The notes below the pieces were generated by a model. The model saw only the letters and a program-made list of their open reading frames with translations. It was not told where the DNA came from and ran no database searches. A stretch of DNA of 64,000 bases from Crocinitomicaceae bacterium. Its GTDB lineage: Bacteria; Bacteroidota; Bacteroidia; Flavobacteriales_D; Crocinitomicaceae. Shown here piece after piece: positions 9,541 through 18,908 of this stretch; positions within the stretch are counted from its first letter, which is position 1, and each line of letters begins with the position of its first letter. The stretch lies in NCBI GenBank assembly GCA_028689775.1, contig JAQVCM010000001.1, positions 62,001-126,000 of the forward strand. The letters run 5' to 3'. A program made the translations under genes and the position numbers.

Positions 9541-9548
9541 TATTTTTG
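9541..9548 (+). promoter_or_regulatory. Promoter -7 box of surE
   Basis: TATTTTTG matches the Bacteroidota TAnnTTTG consensus. TTG triplets lie at appropriate distance upstream, and the start codon of surE is 28 bp downstream. Confidence 0.55.
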
Positions 9549-9576
9549 TACCTTACCAATAGTAAAGCCCATTTAA

Positions 9577-10347
9577 ATGTCAGTAAAAAGACCCTTGATT
9601 TTTGTTACCAACGACGATGGAATTTTTTCGAAAGGAATTTTATCTTTAATTGAAGCAGTAAAACCTTTCGGAGATTTATTGGTCATTGCGCCAGATAAAC
9701 CGCAATCAGGTATGGGACATGCGATTACAGTCAACAATATTTTACGACTTTATCCTTACATGTTGTTTGAAGGCGTAAAAGCGTTTACGTGTTCAGGTAC
9801 GCCAGTTGATTGTGTGAAATTGGGGATGTATGAATTGCAAGGACAAAAACCAGATTTGGTTGTTTCTGGAATCAATCACGGGGAAAATACAAGTACCAAT
9901 GTGTTGTATTCAGGGACGATGTCTGCAGCGGTTGAAGGTGCTATCGAAGGAGTTCCTTCCGTTGGATTTTCTTTGGCTGATTTTGATGCAAATGCTGATT
10001 TTGAAGGAGCGATTAACATTGCAACACGCGTGATTAAATCGATGTTGGAAAATAAACTTCCTGCGGATACGTGTTTAAACGTAAACATTCCTAAAATTCC
10101 TGCAAATGATATCAAAGGAATTAAAATTTGTCGTGCGGCTCGTGCTTTCTGGGATGATAGTTTCGATAAAAGAATCGATCAATATGGCAACCCATATTAT
10201 TGGTTAACAGGCGAATTTGAGAACAACGACAAAGGAGAAGATACTGATTTGTGGGCAATTGAAAATGGATACGCAAGCATCGTTCCAATACAATTTGACA
10301 TGACAGCATACCATGCAGTTTCAGAGTTAAACAGTTGGAACATCTAA
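9577..10347 (+). CDS. surE: 5'/3'-nucleotidase SurE
   Basis: 256 residues. SurE hydrolyses nucleoside 5'- and 3'-monophosphates, and in some species polyphosphate, using a divalent metal bound by the N-terminal DD pair. That motif is seen here as VTNDDGIFSKGI (residues 10-21). Further conserved parts are SGMGHAITV, CSGTPVDCVKLG and VSGINHGENTSTNVLYSGTMSAA. Length and motif order match the family. It has its own promoter box at 9541 and begins a plus-strand run towards lpxB; surE and lpxB are commonly near each other in Bacteroidota. Confidence 0.95.
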   Translation: MSVKRPLIFVTNDDGIFSKGILSLIEAVKPFGDLLVIAPDKPQSGMGHAITVNNILRLYPYMLFEGVKAFTCSGTPVDCVKLGMYELQGQKPDLVVSGINHGENTSTNVLYSGTMSAAVEGAIEGVPSVGFSLADFDANADFEGAINIATRVIKSMLENKLPADTCLNVNIPKIPANDIKGIKICRAARAFWDDSFDKRIDQYGNPYYWLTGEFENNDKGEDTDLWAIENGYASIVPIQFDMTAYHAVSELNSWNI

Positions 10348-10358
10348 AAGATAATTTT

Positions 10359-10664
10359 ATGAATTTAAGAAATTGGTCAAAACAACATACTTTGGGATTG
10401 TTAATCGGAATCGTTACGACGCTTATTTCGCTTCCAATTGTCATGTTTATTTACTCCAAAGTTTACAAAGATCCGTATGTTTGGTTTCGGTTTTTTGAAG
10501 TGAAATTGAAAGCTTTTCAAAGTCAAATGCTTTCCTTGGCGTGTATTACCAACCTTATTTGGTTTCACCTCTCGATGAGAAGAGAGAAATTTGCCCTTGG
10601 AATGGGGATAATAATGGCAACTGTAATTAGTTTGTTTGTGATTCTTTTTTTAAAATTTTCATAG
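10359..10664 (+). CDS. Small membrane protein between surE and lpxB
   Basis: 101 residues with about three transmembrane helices (near 13-34, 52-68 and 77-99). No family recognised. The frame could start at a TTG inside the end of surE (10335), but the ATG at 10359 is more natural and lies 11 bp after the surE stop. It ends 2 bp before lpxB, so the three genes are probably one transcript. A link to lipid A or envelope synthesis is suggested only by position. Confidence 0.6.
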   Translation: MNLRNWSKQHTLGLLIGIVTTLISLPIVMFIYSKVYKDPYVWFRFFEVKLKAFQSQMLSLACITNLIWFHLSMRREKFALGMGIIMATVISLFVILFLKFS

Positions 10665-10666
10665 TT

Positions 10667-11803
10667 ATGGCTGAGGATTCACGCAAGTTGAAAATCTACA
10701 CCATTGCTGGAGAAGCTTCTGGCGATTTACACGGTGCTAATTTGATGAAAGCTTTATTAGCGGAAAATCCAAACATCGATTTTCGTTTTTGGGGTGGTGA
10801 TCTAATGCAAGATGTTGCGGGAAAACCAGTCAAACACATCAAGGAATTAGCTTTTATGGGGTTTGTTGAGGTGTTGATGAACCTGAAAACAATTCTAACC
10901 AACATAAAGTTTTGCAAAAAAGACATTTTAGCGTTTAAGCCGGATGCCATTGTTTTGATCGATTATCCAGGATTTAATTTAAGAATTGCAGAATGGGCAA
11001 AAGCTCAAAACATCCGAGTTTACTATTATATTTCTCCACAAGTGTGGGCGTGGAAGCAAAGTCGCGTTCATAAAATAAAACGTTTTGTAGATGAGATGTT
11101 TGTCATCTTGCCGTTTGAAAAAGATTTCTACAAGAAATTTGATTTTGAGGTGGAATACGTTGGACATCCTTTGTTGGATGCCATCGAACAATACAAGGAA
11201 AAAGAATTTTCCCCGAAGGAATTTAGAGAAAAGTGGAACTTGGGCGATAAACCTGTTATTGCAATTTTACCTGGAAGTAGAAAGCAAGAAGTGAATGTGA
11301 AATTGCCAATTATGCTCAATGCCTTGAAAGGAATGGATCAATATGAATTCATCATCGCAGCAGCGCCTTCCTTAGACGAAGCATTTTATGCACCGCTGAT
11401 TTCAGGGAGTAACATGCGCATTATTCACAATGCAACGTACGACATTTTAGGTATTTCGGAAGCTGCATTGGTCACCTCGGGAACTGCAACGCTTGAAACA
11501 GCACTTTTAAATGTTCCGGAAGTCGTTTGTTACAAAGGTTCACCGATATCGTATGTGATTGCTAAAAACTTGATTAAAATTAAATACATTTCTTTGGTTA
11601 ATTTAATCATGGATCGAGAGGTCGTTGTGGAATTGATTCAAAGTGAGTGTAATGAGATCCGTATTCGAGAAGAATTAAACTTGATTATTGAAGGTGGAAG
11701 CAAGCGAAAAGCAGTCTTGGAAAGTTATCATGATCTAAGAGAAATCTTGGGCGGAGGCGGAGCAAGTAAAAAAGTTGCACGTTCCTTGTTGAAAACTATT
11801 TAG
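10667..11803 (+). CDS. lpxB: Lipid-A-disaccharide synthase
   Basis: 378 residues. LpxB condenses UDP-2,3-diacylglucosamine with lipid X to form the lipid A disaccharide at the inner membrane. Diagnostic features are the N-terminal IAGEASGDLHGANLM, then DYPGFNLRIAEWAK, YYISPQVWAWKQSRVHKI, YVGHPLLD and LPGSRKQEV, and the C-terminal SGTATLETALL. Length is typical. It confirms an LPS-bearing outer membrane. It follows the small membrane gene after 2 bp. Confidence 0.95.
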   Translation: MAEDSRKLKIYTIAGEASGDLHGANLMKALLAENPNIDFRFWGGDLMQDVAGKPVKHIKELAFMGFVEVLMNLKTILTNIKFCKKDILAFKPDAIVLIDYPGFNLRIAEWAKAQNIRVYYYISPQVWAWKQSRVHKIKRFVDEMFVILPFEKDFYKKFDFEVEYVGHPLLDAIEQYKEKEFSPKEFREKWNLGDKPVIAILPGSRKQEVNVKLPIMLNALKGMDQYEFIIAAAPSLDEAFYAPLISGSNMRIIHNATYDILGISEAALVTSGTATLETALLNVPEVVCYKGSPISYVIAKNLIKIKYISLVNLIMDREVVVELIQSECNEIRIREELNLIIEGGSKRKAVLESYHDLREILGGGGASKKVARSLLKTI

Positions 11804-11833
11804 TATCAGCTTTATCTTTCGAGTTCAACACCT

Positions 11834-11841
11834 TATTTTTG
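11834..11841 (+). promoter_or_regulatory. Promoter -7 box immediately before a GTG start
   Basis: TATTTTTG matches TAnnTTTG. Its last base is 4 bp before the GTG at 11846, which would give a nearly leaderless transcript. No clear TTTG box is seen upstream. Confidence 0.4.
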
Positions 11842-11845
11842 TAGC

Positions 11846-13024
11846 GTGAAACTGTTATCTATTTTTTTATTTCTATGCATTAACTTTTTTGGGGTTGCCC
11901 AACAAATGAGGATTGGTGTGTTGCGTGATTACAATTTACAGCAGGTGGTTTTCTCGTATAACGGTGGAAGTTATTCGATTTTCGGAGATAGTCTTTCGTT
12001 CGGTGCAATTCTTCCAAATGAGTTTATTACACTTACTATCAAAAGAAATCGCAAAATTGAATTAAAAAAAGGGGTTACAACGCTCGGTGAATTTGAGAAA
12101 ATAAACCTGATTGAAACCAAAAGTGGCTTTTCGATTTCTTTGTCGGGTAAAATACCGGTCGTGAAAGAACGGAAATACAAAAACGATTTTGAAATCACTG
12201 CTGGCGAAAAAGGATTGACGGTTGTCAACATGGTGGATATGAATAATTATCTTGCTGGCGTGGTGGAATCTGAAGGTGGTGGTGGAAAAGAGTTGGAGTA
12301 TTATAAAGTGCAGGCCTTGATGAGCAGAACGTATGCCTTGAAATATTTGAACAAACACCAAGCGGAAGGTTTTTCATTGTGCGATCGAGTTCATTGTCAG
12401 GCTTATCATTCCATGGTTCGTTTTACGCCGTCCATTGAAGTTGCTGTCTTGGCGACAGAAAATGTGGTAATGAAGGATGATAATAATCAATTGGTTGATG
12501 CTTATTTCCACGCAAATTGTGGCGGACAAACGAGCGAAGCGGAATATGTTTGGAATTCGAACGTTCCGTATCTGAATTCTTTTCGAGACACATTCTGTAT
12601 TTATACCAAACAAGCAACGTGGGAAAAGATTATTCCGCAGCAGAAATGGGCTGATTTTCTAGTTAAAAAATACAATTATCCCATAGATGATTCCATATAC
12701 GGACCGCTCATTTTCTCATTCAATCAGCCAGAAAGAATGGCATTTTTTCACAGCGCAACTTTGGGAATTCCGCTGAGAGATTTAAGAGCGGAATTTGGAT
12801 TGAGATCTACGTTTTTCAATGCGTATCCGCAAGGTTTAAATGTCGTAGTTCAAGGTCGTGGCTACGGTCACGGTGTTGGTTTGTGTCAGGAAGGTGCGAT
12901 GCGAATGGCACGTTATGGTTATTCCTATCAGCAAATTGCGGTTTATTATTTTCCTGGTGTTCACTTGGTGAAAATGGATCAAGAACAGTTTTTTAGGCAG
13001 AAGGAAAGCTTCGTCGGACTCTAA
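11846..13024 (+). CDS. SpoIID/LytB-domain secreted protein
   Basis: 392 residues starting at GTG, the only initiator that retains the signal peptide (residues 1-19, FFGVAQQ). The SpoIID/LytB domain spans about 125-375: NNYLAGVVESEGGGG, YKVQALMSRTYALKYL, FHANCGGQTSEAEYVW and the closing GRGYGHGVGLCQEGAMRMA. In spore formers SpoIID is a lytic transglycosylase acting on denuded glycan. In Bacteroidota such proteins occur without sporulation and presumably act on peptidoglycan. A conserved Glu (VVESEGG, near residue 139) is the expected catalytic acid. It follows lpxB after 42 bp. Confidence 0.8.
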   Translation: MKLLSIFLFLCINFFGVAQQMRIGVLRDYNLQQVVFSYNGGSYSIFGDSLSFGAILPNEFITLTIKRNRKIELKKGVTTLGEFEKINLIETKSGFSISLSGKIPVVKERKYKNDFEITAGEKGLTVVNMVDMNNYLAGVVESEGGGGKELEYYKVQALMSRTYALKYLNKHQAEGFSLCDRVHCQAYHSMVRFTPSIEVAVLATENVVMKDDNNQLVDAYFHANCGGQTSEAEYVWNSNVPYLNSFRDTFCIYTKQATWEKIIPQQKWADFLVKKYNYPIDDSIYGPLIFSFNQPERMAFFHSATLGIPLRDLRAEFGLRSTFFNAYPQGLNVVVQGRGYGHGVGLCQEGAMRMARYGYSYQQIAVYYFPGVHLVKMDQEQFFRQKESFVGL

Positions 13025-13048
13025 AATGGAGATTTTCAAGAAATCCAT

Positions 13049-13056
13049 TAACTTTG
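13049..13056 (+). promoter_or_regulatory. Putative -7 box for the acyltransferase gene
   Basis: TAACTTTG matches TAnnTTTG and lies 28 bp upstream of the ATG at 13085. Confidence 0.4.
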
Positions 13057-13084
13057 AATTTGGTTTTAAAAGAAATTAGATTGC

Positions 13085-14434
13085 ATGCATTTATTATATT
13101 TTATTCTTCATATTATTGTTAAATACCCTTTACGGATTTTTTATCCGAATCAAGTTTTTATCAATAAACCCAAAAAATATTTCAATCGCACGATTTACGT
13201 AAGTAATCATGCGGCATCTTTTATGGATCCATTAATTATTGGTTCGTTGCAACGTCCATCGGTTTTTTTCATGACACGTTCAGATGTTTTTACGCCACTT
13301 TTAAAACCAATTCTCTGGCAGGCGCAGATGTTGCCTATTTACCGACAACACGACGGCGAAGATACGAAAGCGAGAAACAATGAAACCTTTGAAAGAACTG
13401 CTAAAGTTTTGTCTGGTGGAAGGGGTTTACTGATTTTTGGAGAAGGTTTTACCGACGATGTATTTATCAGAAGATTAAAGCCGGTGAAAAAAGGGGCTGT
13501 TCGAATGGGATTTGACGCTTTGGAAAAAAATGGTTGGAAGAAAAAAATCTACATGGCTACCTTGGGAATCAATTACGGAGATCCAAATGTATTTGGAAGT
13601 GATTTGCTAGTTTCCAATGGAAAATCAATCTGTTTAAATGAATATCAGGAAGCATATCAGGCCAATAGCAACAAAGCCATTAATGAATTGACGAGTTTAA
13701 TCGAAAAAGATTTACAAAATCAATTGACACACGTTGAAAATGCAAATTGGGTCTTTTTCCACGAACATGTAATGCGTTTGTTGCGAAATGGAATGCATCC
13801 TGCGGATTCAGATCCTGCTATTCCTTTAAAACAACGTTGGCATAATTCTCGTCAGTTGGCGAAATGGATGAACGAACAAAACTTAGATCAGAAGAATGAG
13901 TTGGTTCAATTGAAAATAGATTTAGAGAACTATTTCAAAAATCTAAAGAAACTGAAGGTGCAAGAAAAACAAATTTTCCTTCTTGCTGAAAATAAAAAAA
14001 TCTTGAATTTCAGAAACATACTTTTACTCATTTCGGGACTTCCTTTTACCTTATTGGGACTTCTCCATGCGTATGTTCCTTATATATTGGTGAAGCGATT
14101 CGTTGAGAAATCTTTCAAAAGAAGGGTGTTTTGGAGTTCCGTAAAATTACTTTTAGGCGCGGCAGCAATTGCAATTTGGAACATTCCTTTGGTTATTCTT
14201 ATGCACGCTTATCTGTTCAAATCGTTGTTGATTAACCTTACCGAACACACGGTACTTTTTGCTTGGATTTATTATTTAATTGTCCCGCTTTTTGGATTGA
14301 TAGCGTATAGAAGTTTTCATTTTATGAAAAGCATCAAAGATTTAAAAGCACTTAAGAAAACGAATTATCAAGTAATTGTAGCAGAACGCGCAAATTTAAA
14401 GCAAAGAATTAAGACCTTCTATAAAGAGTATTGA
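13085..14434 (+). CDS. PlsC-type lysophospholipid/glycerolipid acyltransferase
   Basis: 449 residues. The N-terminal 230 residues are a PlsC-like acyltransferase domain with the His/Asp active-site block VSNHAASFMDPL (residues 40-51). The spacing is H-x5-D where classical enzymes have H-x4-D. The GEGFTDD block (about 122-128) follows. The C-terminal part has about four transmembrane helices (near 315-333, 350-370, 388-405). Probably acylates a lysophospholipid or similar lipid at the inner membrane; the substrate cannot be read from sequence. It has its own likely promoter and is followed by a short palindrome with no U-tract. Confidence 0.72.
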   Translation: MHLLYFILHIIVKYPLRIFYPNQVFINKPKKYFNRTIYVSNHAASFMDPLIIGSLQRPSVFFMTRSDVFTPLLKPILWQAQMLPIYRQHDGEDTKARNNETFERTAKVLSGGRGLLIFGEGFTDDVFIRRLKPVKKGAVRMGFDALEKNGWKKKIYMATLGINYGDPNVFGSDLLVSNGKSICLNEYQEAYQANSNKAINELTSLIEKDLQNQLTHVENANWVFFHEHVMRLLRNGMHPADSDPAIPLKQRWHNSRQLAKWMNEQNLDQKNELVQLKIDLENYFKNLKKLKVQEKQIFLLAENKKILNFRNILLLISGLPFTLLGLLHAYVPYILVKRFVEKSFKRRVFWSSVKLLLGAAAIAIWNIPLVILMHAYLFKSLLINLTEHTVLFAWIYYLIVPLFGLIAYRSFHFMKSIKDLKALKKTNYQVIVAERANLKQRIKTFYKEY

Positions 14435-14472
14435 TCATCGCCCGTCTTTCAAGAGACAGTCCCTGAATCTTC

Positions 14473-14492
14473 AATCCGATCCCTATCGGATT
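14473..14492. repeat. Small palindrome AATCCGAT-CCCT-ATCGGATT
   Basis: Perfect 8 bp inverted repeat with a 4 nt loop and no T-run after it, so it is not a standard terminator. It resembles the CCGATAGCTATCGG palindrome at 32779. Confidence 0.6.
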
Positions 14493-14601
14493 AATCTACC
14501 CTCTACAATCTTCCTTCAGAAATAAATTATTGATATGCTTGCATAATAAAAAAGACTTTCTTACCTTAGTCGGAAAATTAAGACTTTTAAAACACAAAGA
14601 C

Positions 14602-16392
14602 ATGTCAGAAACTAATAAAAATCCAATCAAAGGAGGTGAATTTATCATCCGAAAAACAACACCAGAACAAATCTTCACACCAGAAGAATGGACGGAAGAG
14701 CAAAAAATGATTGGTCAAATGTGTGATGATTTCATCGCGCAAGAAGTGACTCCAAATTTAGATCGCATTGATAAAATGGAAGAAGGTTTGATGCCAAGTT
14801 TACTTGAAAAAGCAGGTGAATTAGGTTTGTTAAGTCTTTCTATTCCTGAAGAATTAGGCGGAATGGGTGTTGATTTTAAAACAAACATGTTGGCGACAGA
14901 GCGTTTGGGTAAAGGTCACTCTTTCTCAGTAGCTTACGGTGCGCATACAGGAATTGGAACACTTCCTTTGTTGTATTACGGAAATGAAGAACAAAAAAAT
15001 AAATACGTTTCTAAATTAGCATCAGGAGAATGGAAAGCAGCTTATTGCTTGACAGAACCAAGTGCAGGATCAGATGCGAACTCTGGAAAAACAAAAGCAG
15101 TTTTATCGGAAGATGGAAAATATTATTCCTTAACAGGACAAAAAATGTGGATCACCAACGGTGGATTTGCAAATTTGTTTACGGTTTTCGCGAAAATCGA
15201 AGACGATAAAAACTTGACCGCATTTTTAGTGGAAGCTGATTCAGAAGGAATTTCTTTGAATCCAGAAGAGAAAAAAATGGGGATTAAAGGTTCGTCAACC
15301 AGACAAGTTTTCTTCAACAACGTAAAAGTTCCAGTTGAAAACATGCTTTCTGAAAGACAAAATGGTTTTAAAATTGCCATTAACATCCTTAACATTGGAC
15401 GTATTAAATTAGGCGGTGGAGTTTTAGGTGGTGCAAAAATGGCAATCACTGAATCCATCCAATATGCGAACGAAAGAGAACAATTCGGAAGAGCGATTTC
15501 TAAATACGGTGCAATTCGTTATAAAATCGCGGAACAAGCAATTCGTTCTTTCGCAGTTGAATCCGCATTATATCGTGCGAGTCAAAACATTACAGATGCT
15601 ACAAATGCATTCATCGAAGGCGGAATGGACAAAACAAAAGCAAGCTAAAAAGGAATTGAAGAGTTTGCTGCGGAATGTGCTGTATTGAAAGTTGCTGGTT
15701 CAGAATGTTTGGATTATGTGGTTGATGAAGCTGTTCAGATTTTAGGTGGAATGGGTTATTCTGCTGAATCGAATGTTGAAAGAGGTTACCGTGATTCTAG
15801 AATTAATCGAATCTTTGAAGGTACCAACGAAATCAATAGAATGTTGACGGTTGATATGATCTTGCGTCGGGCTATGAAAGGCGAATTGGATTTGATGGGA
15901 CCAGCGATGAAAGTAGCGAGTGAATTGATGAGTATTCCGGAAACCCCAGAAGTGGAAGAAGGTGTATTGTCAAATGAATATGTTGCTTTAGAAGGTTTCA
16001 AAAAATCCATCCTTTTAGTTGCAGGTGCAGCGGTTCAAAAATTGATGCAAACCATGGCGAAAGAGCAAGAAGTGTTGATGAACATTGCTGATATCGCAAT
16101 CTGGACATACCAAGCGGAATCATTGTTGTTGAGAGTTGATAAAATCATCCAAAAACAAGGTGCTGAAGCAGCTGCAGTTCAAATTGCAATCTGTAAAACG
16201 TATTTCTACGATGTTGCTGACAAAATTGCGAAAGCAGCGAAAGATGCAATCAATTCATTTGCTGAAGGGGATGAGTCTAGAATGATGATGATGGGAATCA
16301 AACGTTTCACAAAAACGGAAGCTTTCAATCCGAAAGAAGCAAGACAATTGATCGCGCAACATTTGATTGAAGCTGGTCATTATAATCTTTAA
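14602..16392 (+). pseudogene. Acyl-CoA dehydrogenase interrupted by an in-frame TAA
   Basis: A 597-codon frame encoding an FAD-dependent acyl-CoA dehydrogenase of fatty-acid beta-oxidation, broken at codon 349 (TAA, 15646-15648). Before the stop it has the normal ACAD order: PEEWTEEQKMIG, IPEELGGMGVDF, YCLTEPSAGSDANS and WITNGGFANLFTVFAK. The frame continues without shift after it: KGIEEFAAECAVLK, VQILGGMGYS and RIFEGTNEINRMLT. Flavobacterial homologues have this full length of about 600 residues. The ATG at 14602 fits the family start (MSETNKNPIKGGEF); an ATG at 14530 is less likely. A one-base change would restore the frame, so a recent nonsense mutation or a sequencing error are both possible. 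The truncated product would lack the C-terminal FAD/CoA-binding helices. Confidence 0.88.
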
Positions 16393-16428
16393 TTGAAAAA
16401 GAAGAGCTTAGCTCGAATTAGAATATCC

Positions 16429-16468
16429 AAATCGGTTTTCGCAATTTATGCGGAAACCGATTTTTTTT
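16429..16468 (+). terminator. Rho-independent terminator after acyl-CoA dehydrogenase
   Basis: Long hairpin with arms AATCGGTTTTCGCA and TGCGGAAACCGATT around loop ATTTA, followed by eight T. Confidence 0.85.
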
Positions 16469-16525
16469 GAACTCATTTTTGTTTCGAATCTCTGCACAAA
16501 GCAACAATTTCAAAATTCAATTTCT

Positions 16526-16533
16526 TACCTTTG
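16526..16533 (+). promoter_or_regulatory. Promoter -7 box of aspS
   Basis: TACCTTTG matches TAnnTTTG, 20 bp upstream of the ATG at 16554. Confidence 0.55.
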
Positions 16534-16553
16534 CAATTCACAAATTCTAAATA

Positions 16554-18305
16554 ATGTATAGATCTCATACTTGCGGCGAATTACGCCAAGAAAACATTCA
16601 ACAAACAGTTACACTTTCAGGATGGGTACAACGTTCCAGAGATTTGGGCGGAATGACGTTCATCGATTTACGCGACCGCTATGGAATGACGCAATTGGTT
16701 TTCAACTTGGAAGATAATTCCGAATTATGCATGCAAGCGCGAAAATTAGGAAGAGAGTTTGTGATTCAAGTGGAAGGTACGGTCATTGAACGTTCAAGCA
16801 AGAACAAAAATATGCCTACAGGCGACGTTGAAATCGTGGTGACTTCACTGCGAATTTTAAATGGTTCTAAAACACCTCCTTTTACGATTGAAGATGACAC
16901 CGATGGTGGTGAAGAACTGCGCGCAAAATACCGTTACTTGGATTTAAGAAGAAATGCAGTTCTGCAAAAATTGAAATTGCGTAACAAAGTTGCTTTAGAA
17001 ACCAGAAAATATTTGGATAACGAAGGATTCATGGATGTGGAAACACCGTATTTAATCAAGTCGACACCAGAAGGTGCTCGTGATTTCGTGGTTCCAAGCA
17101 GAATGAATGGTGGTGAGTTTTATGCTTTGCCACAATCGCCGCAAACATTCAAACAATTGTTGATGGTATCGGGAATTGACCGCTATTACCAAATTGTAAA
17201 ATGTTTTAGAGATGAAGATTTAAGAGCAGACAGACAACCAGAGTTCACGCAAATTGACTGTGAAATGGCGTTTGTGGAACAAGAAGACATCTTGAATACC
17301 TTCGAAGGAATGATCAAACATTTGTTCCAAGAAGTTAAAAACGTAACGTTTGACGGAGCTTTTCCACGCATGACCTATGCGGATGCCATGCATAAATACG
17401 GCTCAGACAAACCAGACATTCGTTTTGAATTGGAGTTTGTTTATTTGACTGAATTAGCTCAAAACAAAGGATTTTCCATTTTTGATAACTCCGAAGCTGT
17501 CATTGCTATCAACGCAAAAGATTGTTCAGAATATACACGTAAACAATTAGATGCATTAACGGATTGGGTGAAAAGACCTCAAATCGGCGCGAGCGGAATG
17601 GTTTATGTAAAATTCAACAACGACGGAACGATTAAATCATCGGTAGACAAATTCTACTCTCAAGAAGATTTACAAGCTTGGGGGAAATTAGCGCATGCTG
17701 AAAAAGGTGATTTGTTATTGGTGCTTTCTGGAACCTTAGAAAAAACCCGCAAGCAGATGAACGAATTGCGTTTACACATGGGTGATGAGTTAGGGTTGAG
17801 AAATCCAAATGTATTCAAACCGTTGTGGGTAATGGATTTCCCGTTGTTGGAATGGGACGAAGATAGTCAGCGCTTTTTCGCAATGCACCACCCGTTTACA
17901 TCTCCAAAAGCAGAAGATTTACACTTAATTGATTCCGCTCCAGGAGATATTAGAGCGAATGCATATGACCTGGCAATGAACGGAGTAGAGTTGGGCGGAG
18001 GTTCAATTCGTATTCACGACCGTGAGTTACAATCGCGTATGTTTGACTTACTTGGTTTTTCGAAAGAAGATGCCTTGGCTCAATTTGGTTTCTTAATGAA
18101 CGCTTTCGAATTTGGTGCGCCACCACACGGTGGATTGGCTTTCGGATTAGATCGTTTGGTTGCAACCATGGACGGTTCCGATTCCATTCGTGATTACATC
18201 GCGTTCCCGAAAAACAACTCAGGGAGAGACGTCATGATTGATGCGCCATCGCCGTTGGATGAAAGTCAATTGAAAGAATTACAAATTACATTGGATTTGA
18301 AGTAA
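16554..18305 (+). CDS. aspS: Aspartyl-tRNA synthetase
   Basis: 583 residues. Charges tRNA-Asp in the cytosol. The N-terminal OB-fold anticodon domain (about 1-110) has [21 protein letters not shown]. The class II catalytic core follows with motif 2 ([18 protein letters not shown]), the bacterial GAD insertion (about 290-410) and motif 3 ([14 protein letters not shown]). The length matches bacterial-type AspRS. It sits between two strong terminators with its own promoter box, so it is monocistronic. Confidence 0.97.
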   Translation: MYRSHTCGELRQENIQQTVTLSGWVQRSRDLGGMTFIDLRDRYGMTQLVFNLEDNSELCMQARKLGREFVIQVEGTVIERSSKNKNMPTGDVEIVVTSLRILNGSKTPPFTIEDDTDGGEELRAKYRYLDLRRNAVLQKLKLRNKVALETRKYLDNEGFMDVETPYLIKSTPEGARDFVVPSRMNGGEFYALPQSPQTFKQLLMVSGIDRYYQIVKCFRDEDLRADRQPEFTQIDCEMAFVEQEDILNTFEGMIKHLFQEVKNVTFDGAFPRMTYADAMHKYGSDKPDIRFELEFVYLTELAQNKGFSIFDNSEAVIAINAKDCSEYTRKQLDALTDWVKRPQIGASGMVYVKFNNDGTIKSSVDKFYSQEDLQAWGKLAHAEKGDLLLVLSGTLEKTRKQMNELRLHMGDELGLRNPNVFKPLWVMDFPLLEWDEDSQRFFAMHHPFTSPKAEDLHLIDSAPGDIRANAYDLAMNGVELGGGSIRIHDRELQSRMFDLLGFSKEDALAQFGFLMNAFEFGAPPHGGLAFGLDRLVATMDGSDSIRDYIAFPKNNSGRDVMIDAPSPLDESQLKELQITLDLK

Positions 18306-18325
18306 ATCCATTGATCGATATAAAG

Positions 18326-18361
18326 AAAGCGACTTGTCCATTTAGGGTAAGTCGCTTTTTT
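18326..18361 (+). terminator. Rho-independent terminator after aspS
   Basis: Stem AAAGCGACTTGTCC / GGGTAAGTCGCTTT (two G-T pairs) around loop ATTTA, with a T-run. Confidence 0.85.
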
Positions 18362-18447
18362 GTTTTCTAGCTGATTCTAAATTCGAAAGAATAAACTTAA
18401 GCTTATTGGAGAAGCAAGTTTGTTTTGATCAATGAGTCTAAAAACGA

Positions 18448-18771
18448 CTACTTATAAGAAATGATAAAAATATCTTCATCATCTTTTTTGAATAATTTTT
18501 CTTCTCTCGCAAAACGCTCCAAGGAAGAAGATTGATCCAGGTCTTTTAGAACGGCAGTTGTTTCTTTCAATTTCTGATCCATAATCACTTGTTCAGCGTG
18601 AATCTTACTCAATTTTCGATTGTGAGAAACCAGTGAAAACACATCTTCATCGTCCAAAAACAAGGCGTAAATTGTGAATAGGGTGATTGTTAGGATGTAT
18701 TTATTCCTAAAAAACTTCACCACTTTCTTAAACCTTGGACTCTTAAAGACATTCACTTTCTCACTTGCCAT
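18448..18771 (-). CDS. FtsB/DivIC-family septum formation initiator
   Basis: 107-residue bitopic membrane protein: a basic cytoplasmic N-terminus, one transmembrane helix (about 25-40, YILTITLFTIYALF), then a periplasmic coiled coil (about 48-85) and the DivIC-like ending SLERFAREEKLFKKDDEDIF. FtsB/DivIC proteins join FtsL and FtsQ/DivIB in the divisome. The small size and the FAREE block support the family assignment. Separated from its upstream neighbour by a minus-strand terminator. Confidence 0.8.
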   Translation of the reverse strand: MASEKVNVFKSPRFKKVVKFFRNKYILTITLFTIYALFLDDEDVFSLVSHNRKLSKIHAEQVIMDQKLKETTAVLKDLDQSSSLERFAREEKLFKKDDEDIFIISYK

Positions 18772-18857
18772 GGTTTAAAATTAACAATTTTAAGAAGGCA
18801 AATTTCAATCAGCCAAAAATCTTGTCAAAATGGGATTGTTTATAAAAACCAAGACGT

Positions 18858-18890
18858 AAAAAAAGCGCTCTATTTTCATAAAGCGCTTTC
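18858..18890 (-). terminator. Minus-strand terminator of the helical-repeat gene
   Basis: Read on the minus strand: AAAGCGCT, a loop of about 12 nt, AGCGCTTT, then a T-run. Confidence 0.75.
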
Positions 18891-18908
18891 TTCAATTTTA
18901 GAGAAAGA

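Noticed and set aside
11846-13024. Sporulation gene
   Set aside because: SpoIID/LytB-domain proteins are common in non-sporulating Bacteroidota; no other sporulation gene is present.
15646-15648. Programmed read-through or recoding in the acyl-CoA dehydrogenase
   Set aside because: The codon is TAA with no nearby recoding structure; selenocysteine and pyrrolysine use TGA and TAG. A nonsense change or base error is simpler.
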